Of a DNA stretch of 64,000 nt, positions 55,016 to 63,322 are shown one piece after another; the stretch's first letter is position 1; every line of letters begins with the position of its first letter. The stretch covers positions 1,984,001 through 2,048,000 of the forward strand of contig NZ_FOIU01000001.1 of assembly GCF_900111495.1 (NCBI RefSeq). Reading direction: 5' to 3'. Source of the stretch: Chryseobacterium wanjuense. Its GTDB lineage: Bacteria > Bacteroidota > Bacteroidia > Flavobacteriales > Weeksellaceae. A model generated the notes under the pieces. It did no database searches. It was not told the DNA's origin and worked only from the letters and a program-made list of their open reading frames with translations. Made by a program: the position numbers and the translations under genes.

Positions 55016-55084
55016 AACGGTTGATTGATACCGTTTTACTATTGACAACAAAAATATATATTTTTTTGCATAGAATCACTATGC
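55016..55084 (-). promoter_or_regulatory. rteC promoter with inverted repeats
   Basis: A -7 box TATTTTTG is at 55056-55049. An inverted repeat AACGGT/ACCGTT (55016-55035) lies in the 5' leader, and GCATAG/CTATGC (55068-55084) lies just upstream of the -7 box. Both are operator candidates. The rest of the gap to 55326 holds only an AT-rich inverted repeat (55112-55131). Confidence 0.45.
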
Positions 55085-55111
55085 TGAGGATGAATAATAT
55101 ATTGATTATCA

Positions 55112-55131
55112 AATGGTTATAAATAACCATT
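55112..55131. repeat. Inverted repeat downstream of the UbiA gene
   Basis: AATGGTTAT (55112-55120) and ATAACCATT (55123-55131) with a 2-nt spacer. It may be a weak terminator of the UbiA gene or an upstream site of rteC. Confidence 0.35.
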
Positions 55132-55326
55132 ACTTATCAATACATAGTACTAAAAAAACAAGTAAACCACCTTCTTTCAACCCTATAATTACGATCTCTT
55201 TAAAAGCTATACAGCAATTTCTTTCTTATTCTGAATAACTTTTGACACCAATCAATTTTCGTACTGTTTCAGTTAATTTTCGCAGTTTATTTGGAAAATT
55301 TTGTGAGCAAATTTTTATCTGTATGA

Positions 55327-56256
55327 TTAAATAATGCAGGCCAAGGGAATAGCTGACACAAAGAGAAGTACATAGATATGATACGTTTTATGGTCTTCCT
55401 TAGGAGATTTGTAAAGAAGTACCCGTATCGCAACAGTCCAGTGAACACCCATTTGAATGATGAAAATAATAAGGTCGGTCTGTTCTGTAAAAATATCCCG
55501 CAGAGAATCTACCGTAAGCATGATACATAAAAATAGGAGGGGTAAAAAAAACAAATACTCAATACTAAGCAGTATCCTGGCTTTATGATCACCAACAACA
55601 AGGGGAAGGGTTTTACGACCTGCCTGACGATCCCCTTCTATATCCCGAAGATCCTGGATAGGAAGTGCCAATCCGGCCCAGGCACTCATTAAAAAAAAAT
55701 AATACTGAAGGTTAGTCGTGATTGAAGATTCGGGGGATAGTGCAATATGCCACTGTACATTAAACAGAATAAAAGTTCCTAGGGTCATTCCCACAAGGTT
55801 TTTTGTTGCCCAATGTTTACTTCCTCCCCATAGATTAAGGTAATAAGAAACCGCAATCCAGGCAACGGAAAACCAGAAGATACCTAGAACAAAACCATAC
55901 AGCGCATAGATACTGTTATAGATATAAAATCTACTGTAAGTTGCCTTGATTGTGACCAAACCTGTCACAAGTGGACGGTAAGGTTTATTGATCCTATCTT
56001 CCTCGATTCCGTCCAGTTGATTGCCGATAGTGAATGTATATATATAGAGGACTGCATAGGAAAGCGAGATCACAAAATGGAGGGGCAATTCGCTCCATGA
56101 CCGTCCCTGATAAATCCATCCCGTGAAGAAGATCATAAGAGATGGCAGTATGGTATCCCAAATGTCATTGTTGATAAACTCCCAGGTAATATGGAGTTCA
56201 CGGATGACTGCCCTAAAGACAGTTAGGGCGGGATTTGAGGATGTAATGAGTGGCAT
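55327..56256 (-). CDS. UbiA-family prenyltransferase
   Basis: A 309-residue polytopic membrane protein with about eight helices. The two Asp-rich motifs of UbiA enzymes are present: NQLDGIEEDRINKPYRP (79-95) and QDLRDIEGDRQAGRKTLP (201-218, Asp 202, 205, 209). It transfers a prenyl chain to an acceptor in the membrane; the substrate cannot be read from sequence. Core quinone genes are not nearby, so this is a cargo enzyme, possibly for a side pathway or a fungal-like terpenoid. A TACATTTA box at 56283-56276 may be its promoter. The hybrid kinase gene lies 99 bases upstream. Confidence 0.85.
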   Translation of the reverse strand: MPLITSSNPALTVFRAVIRELHITWEFINNDIWDTILPSLMIFFTGWIYQGRSWSELPLHFVISLSYAVLYIYTFTIGNQLDGIEEDRINKPYRPLVTGLVTIKATYSRFYIYNSIYALYGFVLGIFWFSVAWIAVSYYLNLWGGSKHWATKNLVGMTLGTFILFNVQWHIALSPESSITTNLQYYFFLMSAWAGLALPIQDLRDIEGDRQAGRKTLPLVVGDHKARILLSIEYLFFLPLLFLCIMLTVDSLRDIFTEQTDLIIFIIQMGVHWTVAIRVLLYKSPKEDHKTYHIYVLLFVSAIPLACII

Positions 56257-56355
56257 GAGTCAACTCTCCTTGACATAAATGTACTCAGAAACACCTCATT
56301 TGTTTTAGGAGGAAGAGCTTTTTTGGACAAAAATTGAAAATGAAGAGATAATATT

Positions 56356-58209
56356 TTATGAAATAACGGAATGCTTTACCAATATATCCGATAAGGTTGC
56401 TATAAGTGAGGTATTGTTAAGGGGCTTCAGGACATAGCTCACAGCTCCAGCTTCGATAAAAGTTTTACAATGGTCTTTATCCGCACATGCGCTGGCAATG
56501 ACAACCGGAATGGGAATAGACTGAAGTTGAATATATTCTAGCAATCCCATGCCTCCCATACCCGGCATGTTATGATCTGAGATAATAATGTCCGGACTGA
56601 AATCTGATAGATGAGCGATCGCTTCTTCCGCGCTTTTGGTTGTCAAAACTACCGCGCCTTCCTGAAGTAGAATCCTTTCCAACATGGCACAGCTCATAGG
56701 ATCATCTTCAGCAATAAGTATTTTGACCTGATCAAATCGTTTATCTCCCAAGACTTGTATAGATTCATTAACAGTGGTGAATATTATTTCGTTTGGGACT
56801 GTTTGCTCTTTTTGAGTAATAGCTTTTGAGCTTATCTTCATCATAGCAGGCATATAGGGTAACCTAACCATAAAACTTGTATGAGCCCCGGCTCTATGTA
56901 CAGTAACGGAACCTCCTAGTTGTTCTATTAATTTCTTTGTAATCACCAACCCTAATCCCGTACCGACAAATTGTGCATTTCTTTCAGAAACATACTCCTT
57001 AAAGAAAGAATCTGCTTTCTCTTTGGAAATGGTGCTGCAGTTCTTAAAATTGAATACTATATGACCATCTGTCAGCGTGGATGAAACAACAACTTCACTT
57101 CCTTCTTCTGTAAACTTAATCGCGTTGGATAAAAGATTGTTGACAATTTTAATGAGAAACAGTTCATCACTTTGGATATGATTTACCTGTTCATCATGAT
57201 CAAAAACAATAGTTACATTTCTCCGTTTTGCAAAAGTGGTATTGTAATCGATACAGGTTTTAAAAACAGAAATAAGTGAAAACGATGTGATATATGTTTC
57301 ATCAAATTTCCCGGCTTCTATTTTTGCCATATCAAGCTGATTGTTGATGATATCAGTCATGATTTTACCCGCAGCATTCACATCTGTAAGAATTTTCAGA
57401 AGGTCATCACCGTCTTTAAGGGATTGAAGCTGATCTTTGAAATCAAGCAGGAACTGTGAATTCCCTATAATCGAGTTTAATGGAGTCCTGAGTTCGTGTG
57501 AAGTCTCATTTAAATATTGAGTTTTATTCAGATTCGCTTTTTCCATTTCTTTCGTTAGCTTATCATTCTGACGGATCATACTAATAGTAACATAAACTAT
57601 TAATGAAAGCATACCGCCACACGACAAAATCGTAAATAAGGGCAAATACTCCGATGGGAAATGCTGTACCGGAATGAATTGCACTGACCGGTTTACATAT
57701 ACGATCATCGACAAAACAATAGTGGCAGCAATAAATCCACATCGGGCTTTCCATGATTTGTAAGTCAGACAACTCGAACAGGTTAAGTAGATAAAGAGAA
57801 AAACAATAACCATGTCTACTGGAAGAGCTTCCCCTAACCAGGCTCCAAAATAGATGGCACTACAGGAATGAGCCGCATAAAGACCTACCTTGGCATATTC
57901 AAATTTTCCTCTGTGATTCAGATAAATGAGCATGGCAAAAGCACCGGTTTCAAGCAGCAGTGCGATGAGGAATGATGTAGAAGGCACCAATGAGTACATA
58001 ATACCACCAAATACAATGACCATTATACCCATCAGCGCTGAACCTGTATTGAAATTGCGTAAAATCGGTCGCTCTTTCTCAGGTACAGAAGCTTCGCCTG
58101 CAGACCGTATGGCAATGAAAACATTTTTGAAGGTTACCGGAATTTTTGCGGCTAACTGATACAGTGGTAATAAGTATAAATGAAAAATCTTTTCTCCGTT
58201 TAGCATCAA
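56356..58209 (-). CDS. Hybrid sensor kinase with C-terminal receiver
   Basis: A 617-residue protein: about six N-terminal membrane helices (55-210) with little periplasmic part, HisKA with His 238 (NETSHELRTPLNS), an ATPase domain (VNNLLSNAIKFTEEG, GTGLGLVITKKLI), and a receiver with Asp 545 (IIISDHNMPGMGG) and the Lys of VLKPLNN. No DNA-binding domain, so it must pass its signal to another regulator or act through protein contacts. The membrane-sensor part suggests a lipid or membrane-state signal. It lies upstream of the UbiA gene. Confidence 0.88.
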   Translation of the reverse strand: MMLNGEKIFHLYLLPLYQLAAKIPVTFKNVFIAIRSAGEASVPEKERPILRNFNTGSALMGIMVIVFGGIMYSLVPSTSFLIALLLETGAFAMLIYLNHRGKFEYAKVGLYAAHSCSAIYFGAWLGEALPVDMVIVFLFIYLTCSSCLTYKSWKARCGFIAATIVLSMIVYVNRSVQFIPVQHFPSEYLPLFTILSCGGMLSLIVYVTISMIRQNDKLTKEMEKANLNKTQYLNETSHELRTPLNSIIGNSQFLLDFKDQLQSLKDGDDLLKILTDVNAAGKIMTDIINNQLDMAKIEAGKFDETYITSFSLISVFKTCIDYNTTFAKRRNVTIVFDHDEQVNHIQSDELFLIKIVNNLLSNAIKFTEEGSEVVVSSTLTDGHIVFNFKNCSTISKEKADSFFKEYVSERNAQFVGTGLGLVITKKLIEQLGGSVTVHRAGAHTSFMVRLPYMPAMMKISSKAITQKEQTVPNEIIFTTVNESIQVLGDKRFDQVKILIAEDDPMSCAMLERILLQEGAVVLTTKSAEEAIAHLSDFSPDIIISDHNMPGMGGMGLLEYIQLQSIPIPVVIASACADKDHCKTFIEAGAVSYVLKPLNNTSLIATLSDILVKHSVIS

Positions 58210-58611
58210 TGGGAGCGTTTTGGTTTGGAATTATTTTGAGTTTTCCGGGATTAACACCTCTTTCTATGATTTTCATAAACACCAAGCTCGCGGTATAGCC
58301 CTATGTCCGGGAATCGTTGTGCTGTTAACAATTTAGCACTTTTAGAAGTTTCAACAGTTAATGAGATGTTAATTATGATGCATAAGAATTTTTCTAATGT
58401 AATTCCTCGTTATTATTAAAATATTGGCTTCCTAGGCATTTTTATTTCCCATCATTATTTGTTTCATACTCTTAGATCATTAATCTCATTTATGTAAACT
58501 TACGATTGTCCATTTTAGCTTTTTTTATACCAGATTATTTCTTAACCTAACTGTGATTATCATTTTCTTCTTTAATTGTCGATCGCCGTTCTAAAGATGG
58601 GGATATAGATT
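58210..58611. other. Intergenic gap between the hybrid kinase and divergent regulator genes
   Basis: No gene. CCTAGGCATT at 58431-58440 repeats the core of the palindrome before topB. The right end leads into the promoter with two ICE boxes for the HTH gene at 58711. No clear kinase promoter was recognised. Confidence 0.35.
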
Positions 58612-58683
58612 TCGCCATACACTACTGCTTCCTGCCAAAGACTACACAATACTCAACCTGCCTCTTTTCAGTCTCTACTTTTG
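58612..58683 (+). promoter_or_regulatory. HTH gene promoter with paired ICE boxes
   Basis: TCGCCATACACTACTGCT (58612-58629) and CTGCCAAAGACTACACAA (from 58632) are 20 bp apart. The -7 box TACTTTTG is at 58676-58683, 63 and 43 bp after the base before GCC. The layout is the same as at mobC. The predicted transcription start near 58690 rules out an earlier start codon than 58711. Confidence 0.7.
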
Positions 58684-58710
58684 CGACATGAATTTAAAGA
58701 GAACAAAAAA

Positions 58711-58995
58711 ATGGAACAGATTACGAAAGACGATTTACGGCAATTTAGGATGCTGTTATTAAATGACTTTGAGGAGATACTTAAAAAATTATCTGCGAGA
58801 TCAGGTAATAAACCTGACGAAAAACCTCAGGAATGGCTTCGAAGCAAGTCAATCAGAAACATATTGAATATTTCACCGGCATCACTTGTAAACCTCCGTA
58901 TATCAGGAAAGGTCCGCTTCAGGAAGCTGATGGGATCATATTATTACAACAGGTTTGACTTAGAAAAACTTTTTGAAGATGATACGAATTACTGA
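58711..58995 (+). CDS. Small HTH regulator (Xis2c/excisionase-like)
   Basis: A 94-residue protein; the ATG at 58711 is chosen because the -7 box lies at 58676-58683. It has a helical N-terminus (DDLRQFRMLLLNDFEEILKK) and a C-terminal MerR-like HTH (WLRSKSIRNILNISPASLVN, then FRKLMGSYYYNRFDLEKLF). Fold and size resemble small ICE excisionases and regulators. The next gene starts within it (17-base overlap), so the two work together. Confidence 0.75.
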   Translation: MEQITKDDLRQFRMLLLNDFEEILKKLSARSGNKPDEKPQEWLRSKSIRNILNISPASLVNLRISGKVRFRKLMGSYYYNRFDLEKLFEDDTNY

Positions 58996-59302
58996 AACTC
59001 AGTGGATCAATTTTCTAAAGGATTTATCAAATGATTCACGATTGAATGTATGGCATCTGGCCTTGCTCTATGCTCTAGTACAGTTGGCCTACTCCCAGAA
59101 TGAGACTAAAATCATACATGTCAGCGGAAGCAGACTTATGGCAATGGCACATATTAAAACGGAACCGACTTACTACAAGTATTTCAAACAGATTCAAGAT
59201 TTTGGATACATCAAGTATACTCCTTCCTATCATCCAGGCTATCGAAGTACAGTAGAACTTTTGACTCTAAAAGAGTCATCTTCAATTTACACCAAGAAAT
59301 AG
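58979..59302 (+). CDS. Small winged-helix-like ICE protein
   Basis: A 107-residue protein; the ATG at 58979 is used. The segment WHLALLYALVQLAYSQNE near 25-42, then GSRLMAMAHIKTEPTYYKYF and IQDFGYIKYTPSYHPG, has the layout of a winged-helix regulator conserved next to ICE integrases. No enzyme motif. It overlaps the preceding HTH gene and ends 34 bases before the terminator shared with the integrase. Confidence 0.7.
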   Translation: MIRITETQWINFLKDLSNDSRLNVWHLALLYALVQLAYSQNETKIIHVSGSRLMAMAHIKTEPTYYKYFKQIQDFGYIKYTPSYHPGYRSTVELLTLKESSSIYTKK

Positions 59303-59335
59303 GTTCAAAATATTTTAAAAGAAAGTCAAAAAATA

Positions 59336-59372
59336 GTGAAGGCTCTGATTAAATAAGAATCAGAGCCTTCAC
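59336..59372. terminator. Bidirectional terminator between regulators and integrase
   Basis: A 15-bp perfect stem (59336-59350 with 59358-59372, core AGGCTCTGATT/AATCAGAGCCT) and a 7-nt loop; the minus-strand product continues ATTTTTT. Confidence 0.9.
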
Positions 59373-59391
59373 TGTTTATAAAATCAAAATT

Positions 59392-60813
59392 TTACTTGTC
59401 CATCGAGGCCCTCAGCTTTGTAATCTTCTGTTGAAGGGAATATAGCCCAACCTTTACACGATCTTTCCCTATTATCGATTGGTCTTTTTTAAGTTCCTTA
59501 AACTCTTTTTCAAGATTCTGAAACAATGTATCAATATCCTCTTCATCAGCGTTTTCAGTAGATAATTTTTGCTTAAGGACTGTCATCTCTTTGTTTATAG
59601 ATTCCTGAGTTGTGGTTGCGTAATGCTCAGTTTGTTTTACTGAGCTATGCCCTAACAATTCTTTGACAACGTTGATTGGAACACCATTATTAAGGGTAAC
59701 CGTACTTGCAAAAGTATGTCGTGCTTTATGCGTGGAAAGTTTACTGTTAATGCCGCACAGGGCAGCAATTTCTTTCAAATATCCATTCATGTTTTGGTTG
59801 GACTTGACTGGCAAGATTGATCCTCTTGGAGAGCATTCTGGATCGTCCTTATATTTATCCATAAGTTCCAACGCTTTCGGCAGCAGTGGGATATCAGTAT
59901 TTACTCTGCATTTCTTTCTGCGATTCATAATCCACAATTTTCCATCTATTCCTTCTTTAATATCTGTCCTTTTTAAGCGGAAAATATCAATATAAGCTAG
60001 TCCCGTATAGCACTGAAACACGAATATATCACGTACCCTGGATAACCTGTCAGTGGAAAATTGCTTATTTTCAAGACTACGCAGCTCTGCCCATGTCAGA
60101 GGTCTATTTAAAATTTTAGTTTTCTTCCCTTTAAATTGTACAAAGGGATCACCAGGAATAATGCCTTTTTTGATAGCAATGCGAACAATCTTTTTAAAAT
60201 TACTGATATATTTCAGCGTTGTATTATTAGCACAGTTTCTGACAGTTTTTAAGTAAAAGTCATAATCCTTAACAAACTCATAATTCAGCTCACGGAACTC
60301 CAGATCATCTCTCTTGTATTTGAACTGTATAAATTCCTGAACGTGACTTCGTGCGGTCACATATCGTTTCCAGGTGTCAAGGTCAAATCCCTTATTATCA
60401 TCCTGCTCATTATCAATTTCTTTACTTTTCTTTCCCTTATTTCGTACTAAAGCATACATTTCATCATTATGCTTCTGAAATTCCTCAAGCACTTTAACTG
60501 TTGACTCATCATTACCATTTATGTAATTGATGACACACCTTGAGGTAATTATCTTATTTAAATTTTCCTCTTTGGTGATAAAGTTACTGACTTTATTAAC
60601 CACTGAATCCAAATAGAAATTTAGAGTCCTTGCATCTTCCTTGGTACCAATAGCTCTTTGAACTTTCTGGTCCCATCTGCGTACATCCCATTTTTTCTTC
60701 GTTGACGTTTCCATTGGAATACCACCAATCTTTACTCTCACATGGACAGCTCTTAGCATGTCCCCTTTCTTTTTAGGGCTTTTTAAAAAAAATGTTAGCC
60801 TGTTCTTTACCAT
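59392..60813 (-). CDS. int: Tyrosine recombinase (ICE integrase)
   Basis: A 473-residue integrase: arm-binding N-terminal domain, SAM-like core-binding domain (about 140-220) and catalytic domain (240-410). The catalytic residues seen are His 362 and Arg 365 (HKARHTF), His 389 (LGHSSV) and Tyr 398 (HYAT). The first Arg is replaced by Ala 273 in CYTGLAYID, as in IntDOT, which also lacks it. It integrates and excises the ICE at the tRNA-Ser gene. The gene is read away from the tRNA end. Confidence 0.93.
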   Translation of the reverse strand: MVKNRLTFFLKSPKKKGDMLRAVHVRVKIGGIPMETSTKKKWDVRRWDQKVQRAIGTKEDARTLNFYLDSVVNKVSNFITKEENLNKIITSRCVINYINGNDESTVKVLEEFQKHNDEMYALVRNKGKKSKEIDNEQDDNKGFDLDTWKRYVTARSHVQEFIQFKYKRDDLEFRELNYEFVKDYDFYLKTVRNCANNTTLKYISNFKKIVRIAIKKGIIPGDPFVQFKGKKTKILNRPLTWAELRSLENKQFSTDRLSRVRDIFVFQCYTGLAYIDIFRLKRTDIKEGIDGKLWIMNRRKKCRVNTDIPLLPKALELMDKYKDDPECSPRGSILPVKSNQNMNGYLKEIAALCGINSKLSTHKARHTFASTVTLNNGVPINVVKELLGHSSVKQTEHYATTTQESINKEMTVLKQKLSTENADEEDIDTLFQNLEKEFKELKKDQSIIGKDRVKVGLYSLQQKITKLRASMDK

Positions 60814-60815
60814 AA

Positions 60816-60849
60816 TTCGACAATTTTTTTTGAGTTATTAAATGTCGAA
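60816..60849 (-). promoter_or_regulatory. Inverted repeat before int
   Basis: TTCGACA (60816-60822) and TGTCGAA (60843-60849) flank a 20-nt spacer directly upstream of the int start codon. A possible operator or integrase arm site. Confidence 0.4.
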
Positions 60850-61011
60850 ATAGTATGCTCTTAAACCAAGTCCTTAAAGGATTTTAGTTGTTGATTATCA
60901 GATAGTTAAATAAATTTTGGTGGCATTTTTTTTTAATAAAAAGAAGCGCCACAAATGCGCCATAAACTTTTGGAGTATTTTTGAAAATTTTGAAATTCTT
61001 TCAGAAACAAA

Positions 61012-61045
61012 AAAAGCCTGCAATTTCAAAATTGCAGGCTTTATC
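61012..61045 (-). terminator. Terminator downstream of tRNA-Ser
   Basis: AAAGCCTGCAATTT and AAATTGCAGGCTTT form a strong stem, and the minus-strand product continues TTTTTTTG. It lies 43 bases beyond the tRNA 3' end, towards the integrase. It prevents transcription from the tRNA into the ICE. Confidence 0.85.
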
Positions 61046-61087
61046 GGCTTTAAATGCGCTTACAAGATAAGTTCTTTTACGCTCTCG

Positions 61088-61172
61088 CGGAGAGTGAGGG
61101 ATTCGAACCCCCGGACCTGTTACAGTCAACAGTTTTCAAGACTGCCGCAATCGACCACTCTGCCAACTCTCC
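61088..61172 (-). tRNA. tRNA-Ser (anticodon UGA)
   Basis: 85 bases. The acceptor stem GGAGAGT (61172-61166) pairs with ACTCTCC (61095-61089), with discriminator G at 61088. The anticodon loop CTTGAAA gives UGA; the long variable arm is typical of tRNA-Ser, and the T-loop GGTTCGAATCC is present. CCA is not encoded. The 3' end faces the ICE integrase, so it is the likely attachment site (attR). No second copy of the 3' end was noticed in the window. Confidence 0.95.
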
Positions 61173-61205
61173 TGAATATCGACGCTACCGTCGTTTTCAG
61201 TGGTG

Positions 61206-61235
61206 CAAATATAGAAAGTTTTTTGATTCTGACAA
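61206..61235 (-). promoter_or_regulatory. Consensus promoter of tRNA-Ser
   Basis: TTG (61235-61233), exactly 19 bases, then TATATTTG (61213-61206), a perfect match to the Bacteroidetes TTG-N19-TAnnTTTG promoter, ending 34 bases before the tRNA. Confidence 0.85.
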
Positions 61236-61573
61236 AATATTTTCTTAACGATCTATAGAAAAAAATATTGATTTAAAATTTCAACACATGAAAATTCTGG
61301 AAGCACGAAATGAAGTTTATATAATACTGTAATATAGGAAGATAAAATTTCAGATTATTCATCTAAAAAATTCCTCACAAAAAATAAAATTTATACTTTA
61401 TCAAAAAAAAATTAAATCTTATTAAAAACCTTTTATTGAAAACCAAATCTTATGCAAAACTTTATTAAATTTTCTTAACTTTTTCGTCATAAATACAATT
61501 ATTAGCATTTTATGCCTATCTTTACTGAACAATTTCAGCTTAAAAAACACAACCCGCTGAAAATCAATAGTAA
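61236..61573 (+). promoter_or_regulatory. AT-rich upstream region of the KAS III gene
   Basis: No gene. TATCTTTA at 61517-61524 is a possible -7 box for the ketoacyl synthase gene, without a TTG at the ideal distance. Confidence 0.35.
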
Positions 61574-62632
61574 ATGACAAGCAAAATCATCGGAGTAGGC
61601 AATTATATACCCTCAGAAACAATCACAAATTTATTTTTCGACCAACACATTTTCCTCAATTCAGAAGGAGATTTACTAAAAGAAAATAATGCATCGATCA
61701 CCAATAAACTTCAGAAAATTACAGGTATCGTAGAAAGACGTTATGCAACTAGTGAGCAGGTGACTTCAGACCTTGGACTGATAGCCGCTCAGACAGCAAT
61801 CGAAAACGCAGGAATCGACCCGGAAACTTTAGATTATATCATATTTGCACATAACTTTGGTGATGTAAAATTCGGTACGGTACAATCTGATACGGTTCCG
61901 AGCCTTGCTGCAAGAGTAAAACATTTATTAAAAATAAAAAATAATTTCTGTGTAGCATATGATGTCCTTTTCGGCTGTCCGGGATGGATAGAAGGTGTAA
62001 TACAAGCCAATGCTTTCATCAGATCCGGCATTGCCAAAAGATGTCTGGTGATCGGAGCAGAAACTCTTTCGCGTGTCGTAGACATTCATGACAGAGACAG
62101 TATGATTTATGCAGACGGAGCCGGCGCTGTAGTCGTGGAGACCAGCAATGACGAATCGGGAATACAATCCCATTTGTCGGCATCATATACTTATAAGGAA
62201 AAAGATTATTTATATTTCGGAAAATCGTACAACAATGAAAGCTGTCCGGATACGAAATATATCAAAATGGATGGAAGAAAAATCTACGAATTTGCCCTTA
62301 TTCACGTTCCTGAAGCTATGAAACAATGTCTTGACAACAGCGGATATTCTATCGATCAGCTAAGCAAAATCATTATTCACCAGGCAAATGAAAAAATGGA
62401 TGAAGCCATTGTAGAAAGGTTCTACCAGCTCTACAACACTCCTCTTCCACCCAACATCATGCCGATGGTGATCGATAAGCTCGGTAACAGCAGTGTTGCT
62501 ACGATCCCTACTCTATTGGCCATGATTTTAAAAGGTGAAATGGAGGCTCATAGCATCAAAAAAGATGATATCGTTTTATTTGCATCGGTAGGTGCGGGAA
62601 TGAACATTAATGCGTTCGTTTATAAGTTTTAA
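61574..62632 (+). CDS. 3-oxoacyl-ACP synthase III-like enzyme
   Basis: A 352-residue FabH-type thiolase-fold enzyme. The triad Cys 135 (LFGCPGW), His 269 (IIHQANEKM) and Asn 305 (LGNSSVATI) is complete, so it can condense an acyl-CoA with malonyl-ACP or act in a similar Claisen step. It starts fatty-acid or related chain synthesis in the cytoplasm. It stands alone with its own promoter region, outside a fab operon, so it may be one of several FabH paralogues with special substrates. It is chromosomal and not part of the ICE. Confidence 0.88.
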   Translation: MTSKIIGVGNYIPSETITNLFFDQHIFLNSEGDLLKENNASITNKLQKITGIVERRYATSEQVTSDLGLIAAQTAIENAGIDPETLDYIIFAHNFGDVKFGTVQSDTVPSLAARVKHLLKIKNNFCVAYDVLFGCPGWIEGVIQANAFIRSGIAKRCLVIGAETLSRVVDIHDRDSMIYADGAGAVVVETSNDESGIQSHLSASYTYKEKDYLYFGKSYNNESCPDTKYIKMDGRKIYEFALIHVPEAMKQCLDNSGYSIDQLSKIIIHQANEKMDEAIVERFYQLYNTPLPPNIMPMVIDKLGNSSVATIPTLLAMILKGEMEAHSIKKDDIVLFASVGAGMNINAFVYKF

Positions 62633-62917
62633 TGTCTTAAAAAACAACTCAATCTGAATAAATCGCAGCCATAAAAATAATTTTCTGACAATCAATTAAT
62701 TAAAACCGCTTTTTATTCGTTTATTTAATGTATCTTTGCTTCATATATAATAAATAGGTTTCTGCCTTTGCGCTTCTGCTTTAGTTTAAAAATCACCATT
62801 TTTTTCCTTTCAGTACTGCTTTTTCAGCCGCCCAATTTTTTAGATAATTTAAAATAAATCAATTAAGATTTTTTTTAATAATAAATAAGTAATACAACAA
62901 TTTTTAATATAATTACA
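62633..62917 (+). promoter_or_regulatory. csp promoter and long 5' leader
   Basis: A -7 box TATCTTTG (62731-62738) predicts a leader of about 170 bases before the cold-shock gene. Long leaders that change fold with temperature are typical of cspA-type mRNAs. The leader has C/T-rich segments and an A/T-rich end before the ATG. Confidence 0.5.
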
Positions 62918-63112
62918 ATGCAAGAAGGCACAGTAAAATTTTTTAACGAAGCAAAAGGCTTCGGATTTATTTCTCCGGCAGACGGAGGAAAAGACGTATT
63001 CGTACATTCCTCAGGATTGATCTCAAGAACAATTCGTGAGAATGACAAAGTAGTTTTTGAAACACAGCGTGGAGAAAAAGGTTTAAATGCTATTAACGTA
63101 AAATTAGCATAG
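62918..63112 (+). CDS. cspA: Cold-shock protein
   Basis: A 64-residue CspA-type protein of normal length with both RNA-binding motifs, KGFGFIS (14-20) and DVFVHSS (26-32). It binds single-stranded RNA and DNA and acts as an RNA chaperone, especially after cold shock. It is a single gene with a long leader and is followed by a strong terminator shared with the convergent GH88 gene. Confidence 0.95.
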   Translation: MQEGTVKFFNEAKGFGFISPADGGKDVFVHSSGLISRTIRENDKVVFETQRGEKGLNAINVKLA

Positions 63113-63274
63113 AATCCTTTTGAATGGATAAACTATAAAATCAATAGTTGAATATTCCATAAAAACTTTTAAATAGTAACAAGCAACTATCAAATCATTA
63201 TTTATACAGTTCATCTGCTACAATTTTATTTAAAAGAACAATTTTTTGGAATATATTCAATTTTGAATAATTTA

Positions 63275-63311
63275 AAAAGTTTCGGCAAATCTTCGATTTG
63301 CCGAAACTTTT
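63275..63311. terminator. Bidirectional terminator between csp and GH88 gene
   Basis: A 17-bp perfect stem (63275-63291 with 63295-63311, core GTTTCGGCAAATC) with loop TTC and flanking A and T runs. Confidence 0.95.
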
Positions 63312-63322
63312 CTTTTATAGCA

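Larger units (their letters stand above)
13951..61088. mobile_element. CTnDOT-type ICE next to tRNA-Ser; left end unresolved
   Basis: The element holds a complete set of Bacteroidetes conjugation genes (traA, DUF3408 pair, traD, E, F, G, I, J, K, L, M, N, O, Q), mobilization genes (mobA, mobB, mobC), an excision cluster (HTH, DUF3945, topB), rteC and a tyrosine integrase 275 bases from the 3' end of tRNA-Ser. Cargo includes a type I restriction operon with prrC, an AbiEii-type pair, a methylase-helicase, two kinase systems and a UbiA enzyme. The right end is placed at the tRNA; the left coordinate is only the end of the tra operon. The RHS locus may be cargo or chromosome. Confidence 0.8.

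Noticed and set aside
56276..56335. ICE-type box before the UbiA gene
   Set aside because: GTCCAAAA near 56328 is 45 bp from TACATTTA but lacks GCC and the CCCC half.
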